Below, piece after piece: positions 23,866 through 36,324 of a stretch of DNA of 64,000 bases. The notes below the pieces were generated by a model. It made no database searches, had not been told where the DNA came from, and saw only the letters and a list, made by a program, of their open reading frames with translations. Every line of letters begins with the position of its first letter. Position 1 is the first letter of the stretch. Both the position numbers and the translations under genes were made by a program. Origin of the DNA: Fasciolopsis buskii (taxonomy: Eukaryota > Platyhelminthes > Trematoda > Plagiorchiida > Fasciolidae); contig LUCM01009000.1 of assembly GCA_008360955.1 (NCBI GenBank), forward strand, positions 103,423-167,422. Reading direction: 5' to 3'.

Positions 23866-25013
23866 CTGCAAAGCAACATATTGGCGATTAAACTCATAGG
23901 ACTTAGGTTCAGAATTTGTCATGACACAGAGTCAACATAATTATCTGAACAGTGCTAGTTATCTCCACGGTTGCTTCAGTCATGAGCTTCGCGTACATTT
24001 TGACTGAAGGGATAACTGGCAGCACGTATTTCTTCTCTTGTCACGATCACTAATGAGACATATAAACCCAAGTCACTTTTCAAGGTAACTAAAAAAGATC
24101 ATCCACTACCAAATTTATGGGGAGCTTATCCACTGTTGAAAAGCTATTACGCCCATCATCGATCCGGCTCAGATTTTCATTATGATTTCCGTATTCTGCT
24201 CACAGCAGAATGAAACACCAAATACTATCCAATAAAAAATTGATCTCAATTGGACTGACCCGAACTCCAAGCAATCATTGGAAAACACGCTGATTTTAAA
24301 CGCCCATGTATCACTTTATTTCTGTTCCTCTTATCAAGATGCATAGACGACAATAATTCCCAAAAAGCGATAGTTATTTTGCCGATAAGACCAGAAAAGT
24401 CTTGCACAGTGACAAAATCCATTGTGACGCTTTGCTGTCCGTCATGGATGGTTGCGCTACGCATGCTCGGTTTGACGTGCATGCGCCTATTTCACACTAG
24501 TGATTGACTGGAAGAAAATGCAAACTGTATAACGCGTGACTTCTTTCTTTGCTGATAAACTTTATTCTGAATTAGCGATAAGGTTACTATATGTTCGATA
24601 AAGAAGTCAGCTACTAGGCTGGGTAGGACGTTTTACTATCTGCTCGGACCCACACGCAGTTGTCGTTCTTTGGACGACTTTAAATTGGAGATTGCAAACT
24701 TTAGTTAAAGCTGCTTGTTTTTTTGAACAACTGATCAAACGGAAATAATAAAATTTTATTCATCACAATTTCCAGCAACCGATGTCTACAGCAGCTGTTC
24801 GAACAACTGCTTTTTTATGTCGAAAAACGGGAACTTTTCACACGGTGCTAAGCAAACAGACTGAAACAAACAGCAGGGACAAAGAGCATTTGAGAACTTT
24901 ATACCATTTCTTTGCGGCAAATGGCGAGTGTGATGTAAGAGAACTGGTATCTGTCAAACGGCAGTCAGCAGATCAAATTATTCTTGGAGCAAGGGCTTAG
25001 AATGAGAACTTAC
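23866..25013. other. Presumed intron, no other feature
   Basis: Lies between the 25.1 kb exon and its possible successor. A minus-strand 78-codon open frame (24246-24482) has no splice or homology support. Nothing else recognised. Confidence 0.3.
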
Positions 25014-25132
25014 GTTTGAAACATGAGCTTAATGTTATCAAGTATTACGGGGGCAGGAATTTTTGACGCGAATTGCCACTTCGTTAGTTGTGGCAGATTA
25101 GGGATGTAGTCCCGCAAGCATCTTGAAGTCTC
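25014..25132 (-). CDS. Candidate exon, unidentified minus-strand gene (25.1 kb)
   Basis: 119 nt, in phase 0 and out phase 2. Both splice sites are strong (acceptor CAATTTTGATTGCTCAG, donor AAAC then GTAAGT). Only one frame is open: ETSRCLRDYIPNLPQL, then TKWQFASKIPAPVILD, then NIKLMFQ. The composition is ordinary protein with no low complexity. It follows the 25464-25649 exon across a 331-nt intron in matching phase. A possible next exon begins at 23865 after the acceptor GTTGCTTTGCAG. In phase 2 that would end after 27 codons at 23781, giving the C-terminus. I recognise no domain. The position suggests a gene ending just upstream of the DPP-like gene on the same strand. Confidence 0.5.
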
Positions 25133-25463
25133 CTGAGCAATCAAAATTGTATGACAAATGAAAAACAAAATTAGCTCCACGCATACCGTCTTTAGTCCCT
25201 CATAGCTGTTTGCTCGTGATCTCTGCAATAAGCGGCAGTTAATCATTGCAGCAACTCACTAATTCAATTAAAATGTCAGCTAGCGATTCGCATGCTTTCA
25301 TTATCGTGAGTCACGTAATTCGGTTTTATATGCAAAAATCGAATTAACGCACGGGGTATGGGAGGTTTAATTAATGCGGTTTAACTGGAGTCAGCCGGCG
25401 CTGAGATGCTTCAGGCGCAAAACGAATGGCTCGAACATGATTTGAATTAGCGGAAACCTCTAC

Positions 25464-25649
25464 CGGGCGGAGGATACAACAACGTGTCAAATGAATTTTC
25501 GTCTTGGTCTCATTGGAACGCGGCCGGTGATTTTGAAAGCCTTCATGCAGGGGCAATCCAAAATATCCTGCCAAAACTCCAGTGTCTATTGGCGTAACCG
25601 AGTCCAGGCCATCTACTAACCAAACAGCATAAGTGACCACCTTGTGTCT
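25464..25649 (-). CDS. Candidate exon, unidentified minus-strand gene (25.5 kb)
   Basis: 186 nt, 62 codons, in phase 0 and out phase 0. The acceptor is excellent (branch-like TTCTAAT, tract, TTTTGCAG), and the donor is CCG then GTAGAG. It reads RHKVVTYAVWLVDGLDSV through TGVLAGYFGLPLHEGFQN to HLTRCCILRP. Both other frames are closed. The frame continues past the donor to a stop at 25371, so a terminal exon is an alternative. I do not recognise a family. Its value comes from pairing with the exon at 25014-25132, which starts in the same phase. Confidence 0.45.
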
Positions 25650-26664
25650 CTGCAAAAGTTGCATTAGAAAATACAATAGTCTCGTGATGGATCTCATGGT
25701 ACCATGGGCCAATCGCACCCCAGTTGGTTGCATCACTTTGCTTTTGGCTCTTTCTACCACCGAACGTATTACGAAGTCCTTATGGGGAGAGGTAGCATTC
25801 TCCATATTTTACTACTCTGTTTTGGAATGTACAACAGCCTACTATTTTAGAATGTGACTTTAGTTTCTCCCTAGAATCTTATTTGAATCGTCGGACTGCT
25901 TGCAAGGATGACGAACCGATTTGAGAATCACAGGGTGATTCGTCGAGACCTTTTCCCTTGCCACGTGAGGCTAATCTTCATAAAGAGGACATATTGTGCG
26001 AAAGTTTGGGTTTTGTTTTCACTAGTGGGTTCCGCACACTTCGGACAAATCACTGTTATACTTAAAAGGAATTATCAATAATTCAATCATCTGATAATTG
26101 TAATGCCATCCTAGTGAGAAATGAATGAAAGGGTGTACAAGTATGCGGTATTTGGACAGGAAATTACCCTATAAGCATACTTGACGTAGCTCCAAAACCC
26201 TGAAACCGGTCGTGTACTTCCGCCGGAATTTTGTTCATGCATCCGTAACCAAAGCATACTAATGACGACAAGAACACTAAACGTTGTTTTGTTTGATATG
26301 ACATGTAGTGTTCTTTGTAAGCATGATAACAACAAAGTAAACAAAAGAAACTCCGGGATCGCGATGAACTTGGAACAACCACGAGAATACACTTTTTGTC
26401 GACAATAAGCAAGCGTGACAGGGTAAGATAGGACTTTTGCGTCTATTGACTGGTCGATAAACCATTGAACGCATGGGGTCAGAGGGATCTGTAATCCGCA
26501 GTGACTGATGACTGCATTGTAGAAACCCTGAGAAAAAATTCTTCCAGGCTTGATGTGCATTTCATGCGTCGTTTACGTCCCACTATGTGAACGCAGACAA
26601 TCTGAATTTAGGTATCCTATAATGCTTGAATTAAGTGTTCTGTCAATTCATCTATAAAGTGATA

Positions 26665-26853
26665 ATGGATATTGAATCGCCGTACTTATTACCCAATAGC
26701 AGGAATAAAAAACGTGCGACGACGTCATACGGATTGCGTCAATCGACAAAGTTGCGAGAAAAAGCCGCACGAAACAGTCGTTTACCAAAGATGGACCACA
26801 TTTATCAAGTTGAGCTAATTGATCGGTGCGTGCTGACCATTGAGAACCAATAA
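26665..26853 (+). CDS. Small ORF, 62 codons, stop within a polyadenylation signal
   Basis: Plus-strand ATG in a good context (A at -3, G at +4) opens 62 codons rich in Lys/Arg (MDIESPYLLPNSRNKKRATT and on to LTIENQ). The stop TAA is embedded in AATAAA at 26849-26854. The overlap of stop and poly(A) signal would be unusual, because cleavage normally occurs 10-30 nt downstream, so a short 3' UTR is still possible. No homology recognised. It may be a chance ORF. Confidence 0.2.
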   Translation: MDIESPYLLPNSRNKKRATTSYGLRQSTKLREKAARNSRLPKMDHIYQVELIDRCVLTIENQ

Positions 26854-27349
26854 AACCTACCTGTTTTCGATTAATGGGCGATGTGTTCTGTCTGACTTGG
26901 TTGTCCTCGCCACAACTAGTGGAAACAGGCGACAACTTAATGGAGGAACAATCGATTTTCAGTTTATGACGATTCTCGCTTTTACAACAAATTATTTTTC
27001 CAAAAAATAGCAACAATATGCAATAAAAAGGTGTAATGTGAAGTGTATCCTAAAAATCACTTCAAATAAGTACTCTGCTTTGATAAAGTGTTTCTTTCAG
27101 AATGGCGGAATAGGTGCGTCCTTTTCTTTTACCTGGAACCATAAGTACCAACCTGGTTTTGAAAGTTACCCATACCTGAAAACAACATAAGTTGTCGGAA
27201 ATCAGTTTGCAAATGAAAACCTTACACAGTTTAGACTTATTTTTATGGTTTTTGTCTCCTTTACTGATGAAAAGACTAAACTATCCGATTTTCAGGGAAG
27301 GGTTTGGCACCAATTGAGGGCTGGTAAGCAGTTGAGTCCTTCGACTATG

Positions 27350-27523
27350 GCTGGCGGTGGCCAAACGAATAGGGTCGTGACGTTTGGACGTGAAAGTCTC
27401 GAGTTTGAAACCTCCCACCGCTAGTTAACTTCCCCAGTTGGCAGCTTTCTGCTGGTCGCGGCCCCCTTCCTGAAAATGATGGGCAATGTTATTTCATTAA
27501 TAAAGGAAGTAAAAAAAATAAAA
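27350..27523 (+). repeat. SINE-A copy, well preserved, with A-rich tail
   Basis: Plus-orientation copy of the element at 11861-12022. It shows GGTGGCCAAACGAATAGGG (A box region), GAGTTTGAAACC (B box), the shared body, and the 3' end GAAAATGATGGGCAATG followed by TTAATAAAGGAAG and an A-rich tail. This copy shows the orientation and the tail most clearly. Confidence 0.8.
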
Positions 27524-30500
27524 GCTCGATCTCGAGACTTTCGGGTTTTAATGCTAAGGTGTCGAGAGCTTGACTTGGTAATGGAGTCCGAGACTTTATT
27601 TCCGGAGTGGATATACTAATTTCTTGAAGCATGGATCGTGTTCTCACTGAGAAAGTTAGAATGTTAAAGAATCAGCAGACTGACGGACGTTATAGCTCGC
27701 CCATGTTCCTGTTGGAGTGGCTGTTTTTTTCAATGCAAGTTTCTGCTTTCTAGTATGGGCATCAGCTTCAGACTGTCGAAATAACTTTACTTTATAAGGT
27801 AAAAATCTGATTTTAGTCTGTTTTATGATTTGCATTATTCCCATGGCTTCGCCGCTGAATAGTCCCTGAATTGGATAAATCGTCGTTATTTTTAATTGGT
27901 TGACTATCATGACTGATACGGATGCACGTCAATGAATCGCTGATCCAACTCACTCAACTTTTATCCCAACCCAAGAGAAACCAGTATTGGGCCTTGCATA
28001 TTTATTGATCCTTCCGTCACTTCCCTCTCTCTCCCCCGCTGCTATACATTTACGAGTGTCTATTTATGTTTTAACATTAGTGGGATGGCGTGCCTATCCA
28101 TCAAACACCAAACAGGTGCTGCTCATGTTTTGCTACGAATTCAATAAATGAAGATACTTGTTCAACGCGTCATCCGCAAGATTACTTATAAACCGAAAAT
28201 GAACCAACCTTAGGCGCCATGATCTAATATTTTATGCATAACCAAGTACATGTTCTGTCAACATCGATTCCAAGTGACTTCGTCTGTTTACGATGGATGA
28301 TGCACGCTGCGATGAATTTTTCCATGGAAGGTCAGTTGGGCTTATACGACCTGTCAACACAAGCTGCCTGTTTGGACGTATACGTGTTGACAAAATGGGA
28401 TTCCAGCATGAGAGCTGACAGAATGTCTGATTTCATTTTGTTCCTGAGTGTCTCGAAGTAGATGACCAAAACATACCTTTGATCTGAAATTCTATTCCTA
28501 TATGCACACGATCTTTTTGCATTCAGTGAGATTTCTTTTCAAGTAAGCATTCATGATGAGACCCTAACGAACATCTTAAGCATATGCGAAGCGCCCTGAA
28601 ACGTTTGTGCAGGTATAGTTGGTTATTTTTGTGCATGACTTGAACATTGTAACAGTTGGGTGGACAAAAATCGTCAGTGAATCAAAAATGGAAAGGATGG
28701 GTCCTTGTCTCCTTCAAGCAGATGTTCGTTTTACTAATCTGGATTGAAGCGAAATTAGATCCAGTGATAAATGTATTGGAGGATGAATTTGACTAGATCA
28801 GAGTTTTTGTTAAACAACGGGTGTCCGGAACGTCTTATCCTTAGGAATATATGAAAAATACCCGAAAAACACTGATGCTGACGGCTAAAGGGAAAGGGTC
28901 ACACATACAGCTGCCTTTCAAAGGAGATGCTAAGTGTGAGCTATTTGTCCAGCCCCCGAAAAAAAAAACAGTCACACCTATTGTTTTCGCCGCCCCTTCA
29001 CTCTGGGATTTCTACGAATCTGAAAAACAAACTGCCTGTCCCTTCCTCATCTATGTTGACTTATTCATTCGTCTGCTCACGTTCAGCAAGCTAGTTAGTT
29101 AAAACGACACGGCAGCTACCGTAAAGAATCAAGGAGCGCAAGTCGGCCTGGTTGAAGACGGGCAGGATAAAATCCATATCTAGTGTAGTCATGGTGCACC
29201 TGGCGGACACAGAACACCAGGTGAATGACGGGGCCCTCAGAGTGATCTACTAGGTATCCGTGAATTCGTCGAAAGCTGTCCGTCAGGTTCATTTGGCAAC
29301 AACAGAATCAATGACAATCAAGATGTTAAACCCATCGCTATGTTCACAGAAGCCTTTTTGTCAAATCACTCCAGTTACTTTGGCCGTGATTCAAGAATGT
29401 CAAATGCCCTTTCACGCGTAGAAGAAAGCCGTTGTACTTTGTCCAGTACTATTTTCCAAGTCTTATTCCCAAAAATTATTCACAAAACACTGCATCCAAA
29501 CACATGCATGTAACTGAATTGGACAGAGGATGAAGCTGCCGAAAACGAGCTGATCCAATAGCGTGTTCTTTTTCGTCATAATGCTATGGGATTAGACAGT
29601 AAAAAAAATACTTATTAAAAAACCCAAATGGACACGGACCAATCGGTGCTTCATTATTTTAAACATAACATATTGGTAAATATTTCCGTCTCTGATAAAT
29701 ATTCCCGTTTCGCAAGTTGCGAGAGAGGTTCCACTTTTCAAATGAAAACTTCATTCAGCTTTTTATCTGTTACAACTGAACACCTTTTGTGAATTAGTTG
29801 AATAAAAGTACAATACTCTACATTTCTTCCTTTACACCCTCTCCACGGGGTGTGGATCCACGGATTGAATGAAATGATATAAAAAGCGAAATGGGAATAC
29901 GATCATCAAGGTTCACCAGTCTGACACACAACGATCGCTTAAGTGAATAATTGTGTATAGGTTCTTTTACGCCCACGTACGAGAGGAACAACCTGGAGTC
30001 TATTTCTCATTACAAACTTGTTTTAACACAGCAGTTGGTAATTGTTTTGTACACAAATCACATCGAATCAGGCGGTGTTCACAATCGCATGATTATTTGG
30101 TGTCGAAAAAAGCTTCACTGTCCCCGTGTTCGATCCCATTCCTGTTGGCTATGGTGCCATCTGCTTCAGTTGACTACACGAACAAACAAACCTGTATAAC
30201 TTTAGACATTCCAAACTGGTTTATTGGTCATGGATGATCAGACTGTCACTCGATACGGTCTAAACATAAACTGCGATTAGGATTTTGTAGGCAGTATGTA
30301 ATGGACCAACAATGATGCTGACCGCACCGATTTGATCAGAGTAGGGATGAATAACAATCAGATCAGTGTGTGTCTACCAAACAGCTTTCCACTTTCTCCT
30401 TAGCCCTCCAGGGTCCCTAAGTAGCAGTTAAAATGGTGGTTATAGTTCAGTCATCTAAAAATAAGCAATGAGGGATAGAAGTGTTTACCAGAGCAATTGT

Positions 30501-31680
30501 ATACCACACAGCTTTTGACAATGAACTTTCCGTTTCCAGTTTAGGTAAAAAATGGTATGCGCTTAATTATATCGCCAATATTTACTTATTATTCGTTGAA
30601 AGATAAGTTTGTAGAACTATTTAATTGGAACCAGAACATCGTGTAAGCGTGACCTAAATCACTCCCGTATGACACTGCTCGGTTTCCCTGAACCCTGGAT
30701 GGACAACGCTCTGGCAACTCATTTTGACCAGGGACAAAAGCATAACCGCGCCAAAGGCATTTGGGTCCGGCATACCGTATGCTGTCACAGGAATCTGTAT
30801 AACAAATAACTGGTTCTGAGTGTTTATCAGTGAGGGCAACCAATCGTAAACTTGTCTTTTCGGGTAGTTTAGTCAAAGTAGTCCAATAAAATTTTTTTGA
30901 ATGGATGCAAAATACCATTAATCATGATCAGTTACACATGGAATGGAGCGCAGTTTGATAAACAACTTGATTTGGTGCCTAATTTGTCGTCTGTAAGAAT
31001 ATGGTGCCTTTAGCAAGGAAGTAGATTTCTATTTTCTCTTGCCGTCCGCATTCCACATTCCATTTTGTCTAACAGTCGATATTTCTACTGGTTTTATTGA
31101 CACAATCTGATACTCGATATGTGGACCGATGTAAACCGTTCCGTTAATCTTGTTATTGAGCGTTTCTTTTGGAGATCCTCGATGTGCATCTGTTTAGTTA
31201 CTGCGCTACTGAATTTACCATCTCTGCGAATCATCACTCAGGACTGGTCATCATGGGATCGGTGAACAACGTGCAATTTTCCAAATCCTTGAACAAAAAT
31301 AGTCAGACAAAGTTTTCTGATTTTTAATTCCAGTTTAATTTAGCGAGTCAAGTTCTATCTCTATCCATTCCTATCCGCTACCTCTGCACTTTAATGGAAA
31401 TAACTTTTGCATTTGGGCCTGTAAAGTTCGATACACCCACGGGCAGTCAGACGGTGCTGAGCTACAGCTGACTGATGAATCAATTTCTCACTGCACATCC
31501 TCACGGACGATCTCCTACTCCGTGGTAACGCACATACTCATGGCTGGTATACCTATATGCCAAACACAAAGAAGTCTAATGGGGACAAGTACCCATTCTG
31601 TGCAAAATACCAGACTTCGTGAGGAAGGTTCGATTGGAGTCAACGGGACATTTATCTTATCTCTTTTCTTTTACCATTTT

Positions 31681-31843
31681 CTTCCTTTATTAGTGACATA
31701 ACAGTGTACATCATTTTTCAGGAAGAGGGCCGCGGCTAACGAAGGGCTGTCAAGTGGGTAAGTTTACCGGTGGTGGGAGGGCTCGAACCTGCGATGTTCA
31801 AGTCGAAACGCCACGTCCTTATCCCTTTAGCTACCGCCAGCCA
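31681..31843 (-). repeat. SINE-A copy, well preserved
   Basis: Minus-orientation copy. The B box reads GGTTCGAGCCC (complement of gggctcgaacc) and the head GGTAGCTAAAGGGATAAGG. The 3' module TTCCTGAAAAATGATGTAC, then AATAAAGGAAG, matches the other copies. Confidence 0.8.
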
Positions 31844-32534
31844 CTATCCGGAGCCATTGGCTGTCACTGAGAATGATAGTTGAACAAACTTACCTCGTTA
31901 ATGCCGATTAGGTTGCATTCGGTAATAGTACTCCTTCCAGTTTGGAGGTCCTAGTTAAAATCCTGGGCACGATGGAAGATATTAATCACAGATGGGCTTT
32001 ACGGAGAGTGCAGCGCGAGCCCGGTCTTGCCCGAGAGTAAGGTTGACAGGACAAGCTGACATTTGTGCTTGAAAATCGAAGCCCAAGGGGCAGTTGCTCG
32101 TGGAGGGAAAACATTTTCTATTACAACCAGTGCCTCGCAACTTAAGGATGCATCCAATGGGAATGCAATTAACAGAATATTTTTTATTTTGGTCTGCTGG
32201 AATAGTCGAAATGCCTTCAGTTGAATATAACAAACAATACCAAGTTTGAAAAACTGGCTTTTGGTGTTGCAATAAATTGCTTGCCAACATACCCTTTTCT
32301 GTTTTCCTGACAGTATGTCTTTTCCAAAGTTGGCTTGACTTGGTGAACACCGGTGCTTATGTAATCGCCTCAAGGGCTGTTATCATCTTAGGCCTCGTCA
32401 ACGGAATTCTCTTTCATTTTGTCGCCGCTCTGACCGTCAACGTCAGGATGCACACATGTCTGATTTAATCTTATAAATTGATCATTTTAAAAGGGTATGT
32501 ATATCGGGATGTTGTGACGTGTAATTTATTCGCC

Positions 32535-33180
32535 CTTCTTACGTAATTTAAAAATCTGAGGTGTTTGGTGGAGTACCAGGCAGAGAAATAATGGGTCTGA
32601 GTAGGATGCCTCCTGCGTGCACCTTGGGCAGTCGGCAGAATCGCAGTGCGTTTGAAGCCTCACGTCTCATCCTCCATCCGCCATTTTTGATCATTCTTTC
32701 CATGTCATGTAACATCTTTAGGGTTTTCTTAATTTTCTTTTTCAGTTTCGCAGTTGGATCAGCTTCGAGTAACAGTAAGCGGTTGTGTCTATTAGTAAAT
32801 GGTTGGCTTTCCAAGTGTAGTCGGTCTCTTCCAGGATGGCCATCGCACTTCCATCATCCGCTGAAATGCTAGTTATACTTTTAATTTTCTCTGAGGTTCA
32901 TATTGCTTTGTGTTCAGCCTCAGAGAATTTGTTGAGTGGTCTTGTGCGGAACATGTTGTTGACTAGGATTTGCTTTAGCTCGCATGTGACTTCCTTCAAG
33001 AAACCTGACTACTTGAGTGCGGACTTCAGTTCAGCATGGTATCCTTCCGACGTGACATTTGCCAGATTGAAGTTGAGCCCTTCTTTGAGTGTGCTGTGCT
33101 TTGCAGTAGATAGTGGCCGAGATGACGGATTATTCACCTACGTTCTGCTCCCATTTTTTCTGAGACCTTCGTAAGCTTTT
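32535..33180 (-). pseudogene. Penelope-like element reverse transcriptase remnant
   Basis: Three blocks of the Penelope-like element (PLE) protein are recognisable in order on the minus strand. First, GLNFNLANVTSEGYHAEL (about 33037-33090) fits the N-terminal L-x-x-G-x-x-F motif. Second, an open block with DDGSAMAILEETDY and KANHLLIDTTAY (about 32775-32880) fits the conserved DKG.A.VV...DY..K...LL.D. motif. Third, LPKVHAGGILLRPIIS (within 32548-32814) is the PLE signature (Y)GLPK.HK....LRPI(V/I)S. The blocks are in different frames and separated by stop codons, so the copy is dead. The catalytic YADD region and the GIY-YIG endonuclease are not recognisable. PLEs are known in flatworm genomes. 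The element may extend upstream to about 33735. Confidence 0.8.
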
Positions 33181-35388
33181 CTAATATCCCAGTCACAGTG
33201 GTCTTTTTCTCATTCATCAACTGTTCATAAGCCTCTCAAAGGTAATACCCATTTTTGTGATGGTTTAAGCAAGAACTACATGTCCACAAATGTCCTTTAT
33301 TTCTACTGCTATATTTTTGTGCTTGTTCAAGCGATTATGGTCATCCGTGTTCAGCGAGCGCACCAGGCGTTTCCCAATTTGTTTCGCTATCACTCATGCC
33401 TGTCAGTGACTAACTGGTTGCTTGCGTTTTACAATTTTGGGTAAGATATCAAATTCTTAGACAGTCGTCAGCGAGGAATGGCTGCTCTCAAGTTGAAGCC
33501 TGTTGACAGTCAAATATCTCATAACGATGATCCAATTTAAGCCCCTCACGCCCTAAGTTGTTCTCAATGATTCTGACAATTTCCACTGGTCATACCGCAA
33601 GTTGTGGGGTTTACGTGAGGTTTGGCTTTTGGATTGCAAAAGTCTAATCGACGGCCGAGTTGATAGTGTCAGTGTGTCTCCCAGTTTACATTCGCTTCGT
33701 AGCTCTAATTCGATCCGGCTTTTCATCGTCTGCATTGTTTGTTGTTAAGCAACAACGGGACTAATTAACAACAGCGGCTGGTCTTGTAGTGACGTTAAAA
33801 ATCTTGCGAAAATTGGCCGTGGTCAACCGAGAAAAGATTATTGTGAGGTAAAAATTATTTTGGTTTAGTTGAACAGATTAAGCCAACAACTCTGACTACT
33901 TGAAAAGCCTAAAGGGGCAATTTAAGCATCCTACTTCAATGGTGAGAAGCTTCGCTTTGGAATTTGGGATCCATATGCCACAATTTAGACGACAATCCCC
34001 GGGGTAAACAAATTGCGCGCGGTATTATCACTGAAGCTTTTTTCAGGTGTCTCGTTAGGATCTTAAACCACAGAAAGTTTTTGGGAAAAATGTTATGTCC
34101 TGTAATGATGTATCAGACAGTATTGAAAACATCGCGTACGACCATCCGAGATTCACTCTGTGTTCAACAAAATTGATTCACGTTTACAACTAAACAACAA
34201 CAAACCTAACACAATAATACAAGTCTTCTAATCGTAGTACTGATGCTCAGTTTCGTAAAAGCAGTGATGAAACAGCGTAAATAGCATCAAAATTCATTAG
34301 TTGGTGTTAACTGATCTTTCCACTATGTGCCTGACTGTCACGTGGTCACTCCGGTTACGCAAATACAAACAGAGGAGTGAGTGGTACATTAATTAATCTG
34401 CAACTTCGTGCGCGTACATAAAATCAAGTATGATGTGACTTCTAGTCTGACCAGTGTAAACCACAAACCACAGGATAACCAAGAACGATACCCACAGAAA
34501 TGGTTGTCCACAGGTTTATGTACTCTCAGCAAAACCACGGTTATCTCGAGTGTTTCGCAGATGCAATCAATAGAAACGAGTAACATGTGACTGAAGTAAA
34601 AATGCTGCTTATTTATTTTATATTCATTCGCGATTTTTGAATCGAGAAAATCTTTGGATCGAGTAGTACGGTTCGCGCCTCTTTATTGCTTAAATTACAA
34701 GTACAAGATTCAGCTTCTGTACCGGCAGCTTCCTGGGGAAATTTGAAAAAACAGGACAGGCTATGGTCTTCCAAATTGCGACCAACTTAGTCGTGTGCGT
34801 GCACTCAGCCTGCATTAAGCGAGGTAGGACTCAACTGCCAAATAAATGAATGACTTTTATTCACATTATTCATGGAACATGCATCACAATGTGGTCCGGA
34901 AAATCTACTCGAGCGAATTTGTTGGGACAAGCTGGAAGAGGAAGTATAAAGTTGGGCTCGACTTAACCTTTATCCAAATTTGTTTAAGCGTACCTCTACA
35001 CCAGTGAATTATCATGAACGAAATTGGCACATCTGGTTCGAATGGGAAGACTAAAACCTGTTTAGCTGTGCGTTGCCTTATGGGTTGTCCGGTCTACTGG
35101 AACAGTAATCGCATCCAAAGCTATCAGACTAACGGTAGACTGTGCCAGCAACAACTTTGAATCATTTGAAACGATCGCTGGCACTTGCTGTTGTTTTTAC
35201 GAGAAGCTCGATTAAAGTCTGAAAGTCTACTTAAGTACGACCTTGGTTAGAATGAGTGATCTTGTGTACTTAAGTAGTGAAAACCAAAAGAACAATCGGC
35301 TTGTCTTTGATCTAGGCACATCGATGATCGTTTCGAATAGTTTGCCGTTAATTTCCGTGAATACTTCTCCCTGACGGAGATACTCAAT

Positions 35389-35458
35389 GATATACTGGTG
35401 ACTGGTGACTCGCAGAGCTCGTTTGCGGGTCCATCAATCCTGATCTCGGCACGCAAAG
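35389..35458 (-). CDS. Candidate exon, unidentified minus-strand gene (35.4 kb), 3' edge uncertain
   Basis: Begins after a strong acceptor (CTCTCTTTTATCTTAG) in phase 1, as needed after the 36325-36429 exon. The join gives IRVR-A-LRAEIRIDG, then PANELCESPVTS. The frame stays open to a stop at 35247. The 3' edge is set here at a plausible GTATAT donor, but other GT sites downstream are possible. Just beyond it a different frame reads QYIIEYLRQGEVFTEING, which looks more protein-like, so a frameshift, a missed splice or an assembly error should be considered. Confidence 0.3.
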
Positions 35459-36324
35459 CTAAGATAAAAGAGAGTCCGTGTTTATGTAAAGTTAAATCGG
35501 GTTTTATGAGTCAGAATTCAGACAAATTTCCCTGAAATCAAACTGAAACGAGAGGCTGAAATTGGGAAGTTAGTTGCAATTTCAAAGCGTATGCAAATGG
35601 TCTAAACTGGCAACTGATGTTTTCAAACAAGTGAACATCGATCCGGTGTGAACTCGTGTAATTCTATGCGAACTTTGCAGCGGACCGCTGGTCAGTCATA
35701 ACTGGCATTAGTTTCAACGTCCAGATATGTTGCATAAGAATGTGACCAGTTGCAATGCCATTTTCTGGAATTAAACTGATGGTTTATCATTTTGTCTTAG
35801 GATTGTTTATTTCAACTAGTTTGATTTCCAATCTTCATCCTTTTACGGCATAAAAATAGCTCCGAGTCATTTCAGACTGCCTCATTGTAAAGAGTTACAA
35901 CTCACAGTCTTTCATTCCGTGGTTGAGTCCCAGTCAGCAATTCGTTGTGGTGTGTTGCTTTCATCTTCAAGCAAATCAGATGAAGACAGTAAAATCAACA
36001 GTGGTAGACTGGCCATGTAAGATAAACGTAAGGATTCGATGTTTAAGTCCTCGGTCTCCATCATTCTTCTATCACTTTTGTATCGATTCATGGTACCCGG
36101 TATTGACCTTTTAGATAACCTTGTTTCCACGACCAAAATCATCACGACCGTCTGTTTCTTTTTACTCGAATACCCAGATTTAGTCGTTCATTACGATGAC
36201 CTGCAAATAGCATAATATTATCAAATTTAAGGTCACACGTTTGCGTCCTGTTTCTATTCCGGTTATACTAATTGTACGTATCAGACTGAGGACAAACAAG
36301 CAGTGAAAAGTATTCCGTGCTTAC

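Larger units (their letters stand above)
25650..35388. other. Mostly non-coding stretch
   Basis: Contains the SINE-A copies at 27.4 and 31.7 kb and the Penelope remnant at 32.5-33.2 kb. The interval 28.0-30.9 kb has several short open frames with no support, including a G+C-richer patch near 29110-29340. A minus-strand segment at about 30650-30790 is open in two frames after a fair acceptor (CACTCAG), one of them Cys-containing (PVICYTDSC). It could be an exon but cannot be resolved. The rest shows nothing. Confidence 0.3.

Noticed and set aside
26111..26560. 149-codon minus-strand ORF
   Set aside because: No domain recognised, Cys/Leu/Ser-rich composition typical of a non-coding frame, chance length.
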